Assembly (NCBI GenBank): GCA_020627705.1
Contig: JAHDGJ010000003.1
Span: 62,001-126,000 of the forward strand
Source of the DNA: Saprospiraceae bacterium
GTDB lineage: Bacteria; Bacteroidota; Bacteroidia; Chitinophagales; Saprospiraceae
Direction: 5' to 3'
Length of the DNA: 64,000 bases
In this document: positions 62,404 through 64,000 of the stretch, one piece after another
Position numbering within the stretch: position 1 is the stretch's first letter
Layout: each line of letters starts with the position of its first letter
Made by a program: the position numbers and the translations under genes
Notes under the pieces: generated by a model
The model's database searches: none
The model's input: only the letters and a program-made list of their open reading frames with translations
What the model was told of the DNA's origin: nothing

Positions 62404-63767
62404 GTGAATAGCTGATAAAAAAGATCCTCGACTTTTTTCAATGCAACGATTTCGATATCATAATTTTTTTGGTCGATGCCCTTACCATTATACTTAGAAA
62501 TATAAATTTTCTCGAACCCCAATCGGTCGGCTTCTTGAATTCTTTGTTCGATCCGAGTAACAGCTCTGATTTCTCCAGACAATCCAACTTCCGCAGCAAA
62601 ACATGTCTTTCGATCTATTGGAATATCTTGCAAAGACGAAATCAATGCGCTTACAATAGCAAGATCTATCGAAGGGTCTATAACTTTTATACCTCCCACG
62701 AGATTGAGAAAGACGTCATTTTGAGCAAAAGGCAAACCGCAACGCTTCTCCAAAACAGCCAACAACATACTGAGTCTTCTCAAATCAAATCCAGTGGCTG
62801 ATCTCTGGGGGGTCCCATAAACCGAATTGCTCACTAAAGCTTGGGTTTCGATCATCATCGGTCGCAAACCCTCAATGGTGGAAGAAATCGCACTTCCCGA
62901 CAAATTTTCATCGGATTGAGAAATCAAAAGCTCTGAAGGATTGCTTACCTGACGCAAACCCAAAGCAACCATTTCGTAAATCCCTATTTCGTCAGTAGAA
63001 CCAAATCTATTTTTAATGGTCCTTAAGATTCTATATGTATAGTTTCTATCTCCCTCAAACTGTAACACTACATCTACCATATGTTCTAGCAATTTTGGAC
63101 CAGCAATTTGGCCATCCTTGGTTATATGGCCAATAACAAACACAGGGATTTTGCTTTCTTTAGCAAAACGCTGCAATTCGCCGGTGCACTCTCTAATCTG
63201 AGATACAGAACCTGGTGTAGATTCGATGTACGGACTTAAAAGCGTCTGGATAGAATCGATGATTAATAAATCCGCTTGCAACTTTTTGGCATGTTGCAAA
63301 ATTTTAATGACGTTTGTTTCTGTTAAAATCAGGCATTGTTTGTTGCGATAACCGATGCGTTCTGCGCGCATTTTAATCTGTTCTTCACTCTCCTCACCTG
63401 ATATATATAATATTTTTTTGTTCAAACGAACAGCCAATTGAAGCAACAATGTAGACTTTCCAATACCCGGATGTCCACCAATTAGGACCAAGGACCCCAA
63501 CACAATCCCACCGCCCAATACTCGATTTAATTCGTCATCGCCAGTTAAAATCCTAGGCGTTTCCCCAAATTCGATATCCTGTAAGGCTTTGGGACTACTC
63601 TTTTCTTCATCCTTCCAAATTTTTTGCTTTTCCTCTTGTTTGGATTCTTTACTTAGGATTTCCTCAACGATGGTATTCCATTCTCCACAAGAATGGCATT
63701 TCCCTTCCCATTTGGAACTGTGCGCACCGCAGGCATTACAAACGAATATTTTTTTCAGTTTAGCCAA
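62400..63767 (-). CDS. radA: DNA repair protein RadA (Sms)
   Basis: RecA-like branch-migration helicase in homologous recombination. 455 residues from the TTG at 63767, which gives MAKLKKIFVCNACGAHSSKW, the standard RadA start; a TTG three codons earlier is less fitting and no ATG exists. The C4 zinc finger is CNAC...CHSC (residues 10-30). Walker A GGHPGIGKSTLLLQLA lies at ~97, the RadA-specific KNRFGSTDEIGIYEM at ~250, and the Lon-like domain with AEVGLSGEIRAVTRIEQRI at the C-terminus. It begins 5 bases after the stop of the upstream gene and overlaps the DCC gene. Confidence 0.96.
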   Translation of the reverse strand: MAKLKKIFVCNACGAHSSKWEGKCHSCGEWNTIVEEILSKESKQEEKQKIWKDEEKSSPKALQDIEFGETPRILTGDDELNRVLGGGIVLGSLVLIGGHPGIGKSTLLLQLAVRLNKKILYISGEESEEQIKMRAERIGYRNKQCLILTETNVIKILQHAKKLQADLLIIDSIQTLLSPYIESTPGSVSQIRECTGELQRFAKESKIPVFVIGHITKDGQIAGPKLLEHMVDVVLQFEGDRNYTYRILRTIKNRFGSTDEIGIYEMVALGLRQVSNPSELLISQSDENLSGSAISSTIEGLRPMMIETQALVSNSVYGTPQRSATGFDLRRLSMLLAVLEKRCGLPFAQNDVFLNLVGGIKVIDPSIDLAIVSALISSLQDIPIDRKTCFAAEVGLSGEIRAVTRIEQRIQEADRLGFEKIYISKYNGKGIDQKNYDIEIVALKKVEDLFYQLFT

Positions 63768-63772
63768 TAATC

Positions 63773-64000
63773 TCAATGTTTTAAAAAAGTTCCAAAATCA
63801 TCTTTTTTTTCAAAAGTTTCGGTGGTTTTATCAATTACAACCGTCTTAAACCGTAACGAAGTTATATCCGCTCGAAAGGGCGAAAATATATTTTTTTCAA
63901 TTGGTTTTTTGGGGTTATGCAGGGTGCTCACAATACGTAGGTACCCTGTTCTTTTTTTATCACCTAGAAGCACATCTAATGCACAAGGTGCTTTCGGGTA
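63773..64000 (-). CDS. C-terminal part of an unrecognised gene upstream of radA
   Basis: The frame is open from the right edge to the TGA at 63773-63775, about 75 codons, so the gene starts outside the window. The visible protein ends with APCALDVLLGDKKRTGYLRI, then PIEKNIFSPFRADITSLRF and ends KKDDFGTFLKH. I do not recognise the family. Its stop lies only 5 bases before the radA start, so it is the preceding member of the same transcript. A GTG at 63973 is in frame but probably internal. Confidence 0.55.
   Translation of the reverse strand, partial: YPKAPCALDVLLGDKKRTGYLRIVSTLHNPKKPIEKNIFSPFRADITSLRFKTVVIDKTTETFEKKDDFGTFLKH

Overview
The window looks like a chromosomal segment of a Bacteroidota member, probably in or near the Saprospiria. 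This placement is an inference from gene content; no rRNA is present. The evidence is: type IX secretion (T9SS) cargo with type A and type B sorting domains, PorV/PorQ and PorP/SprF outer-membrane partners, SprB-type repeats, a DUF6089 barrel protein, a GYDIA-type GHMP kinase, a CarB without its allosteric domain, low GC, and promoter boxes of the Bacteroidota form TAnnTTTG. No tRNA, rRNA, CRISPR array, prophage or insertion sequence was seen.

Layout. 1-8.6 kb (minus): an export/surface operon of a TonB-dependent receptor, a 1,377-residue secreted protein and a PorV/PorQ-family protein. 8.7-17.1 kb: a 2-hydroxyacid dehydrogenase, carB, a GT-C-like membrane protein, a GHMP kinase with an odd start, an Nfu-type Fe-S protein and a MacB/FtsX-type permease. 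17.1-29 kb: small unknowns, a T9SS cargo with a dockerin-like segment, a lipoprotein, a GNAT, an M14 carboxypeptidase, a GNAT remnant lacking its core, and a 1,971-residue PKD/SprB-repeat adhesin. 29-37.2 kb: clpB, a BlaI/M56 (BlaR1-like) pair behind three perfect TACGA-N6-TCGTA operators, and two tandem paralogous histidine kinases. 37.2-43.5 kb (minus): PorP/SprF with its type B partner, pepD, a pseudouridine synthase and dnaB. The 43.5-43.8 kb gap carries three evenly spaced DnaA-box-like sites. 43.8-46.9 kb: a coiled-coil secreted protein and a NatA/NatB-like ABC exporter. 46.9-53.4 kb: a complete trpEGDCFBA operon preceded by a 17-codon leader peptide with three consecutive Trp codons and a terminator hairpin just before trpE. 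53.5-58.1 kb: a secreted TIM-barrel-like T9SS protein, a dipeptide epimerase, a class A-like serine hydrolase and two unknowns. 58.2-64 kb: a PaaE-like reductase, a GT2 glycosyltransferase, and a minus-strand run of an unknown gene, radA, a DCC protein, DUF6089, YjbQ and LysE.

The most distinctive regulatory signals are the trp attenuator, the triple BlaI-type operator and the DnaA-box cluster. The most distinctive gene-level oddities are the M56 sensor without a penicillin-binding domain, the core-deleted GNAT and the missing start codon of the GHMP kinase. Several genes need TTG or GTG starts, so N-termini deserve care.
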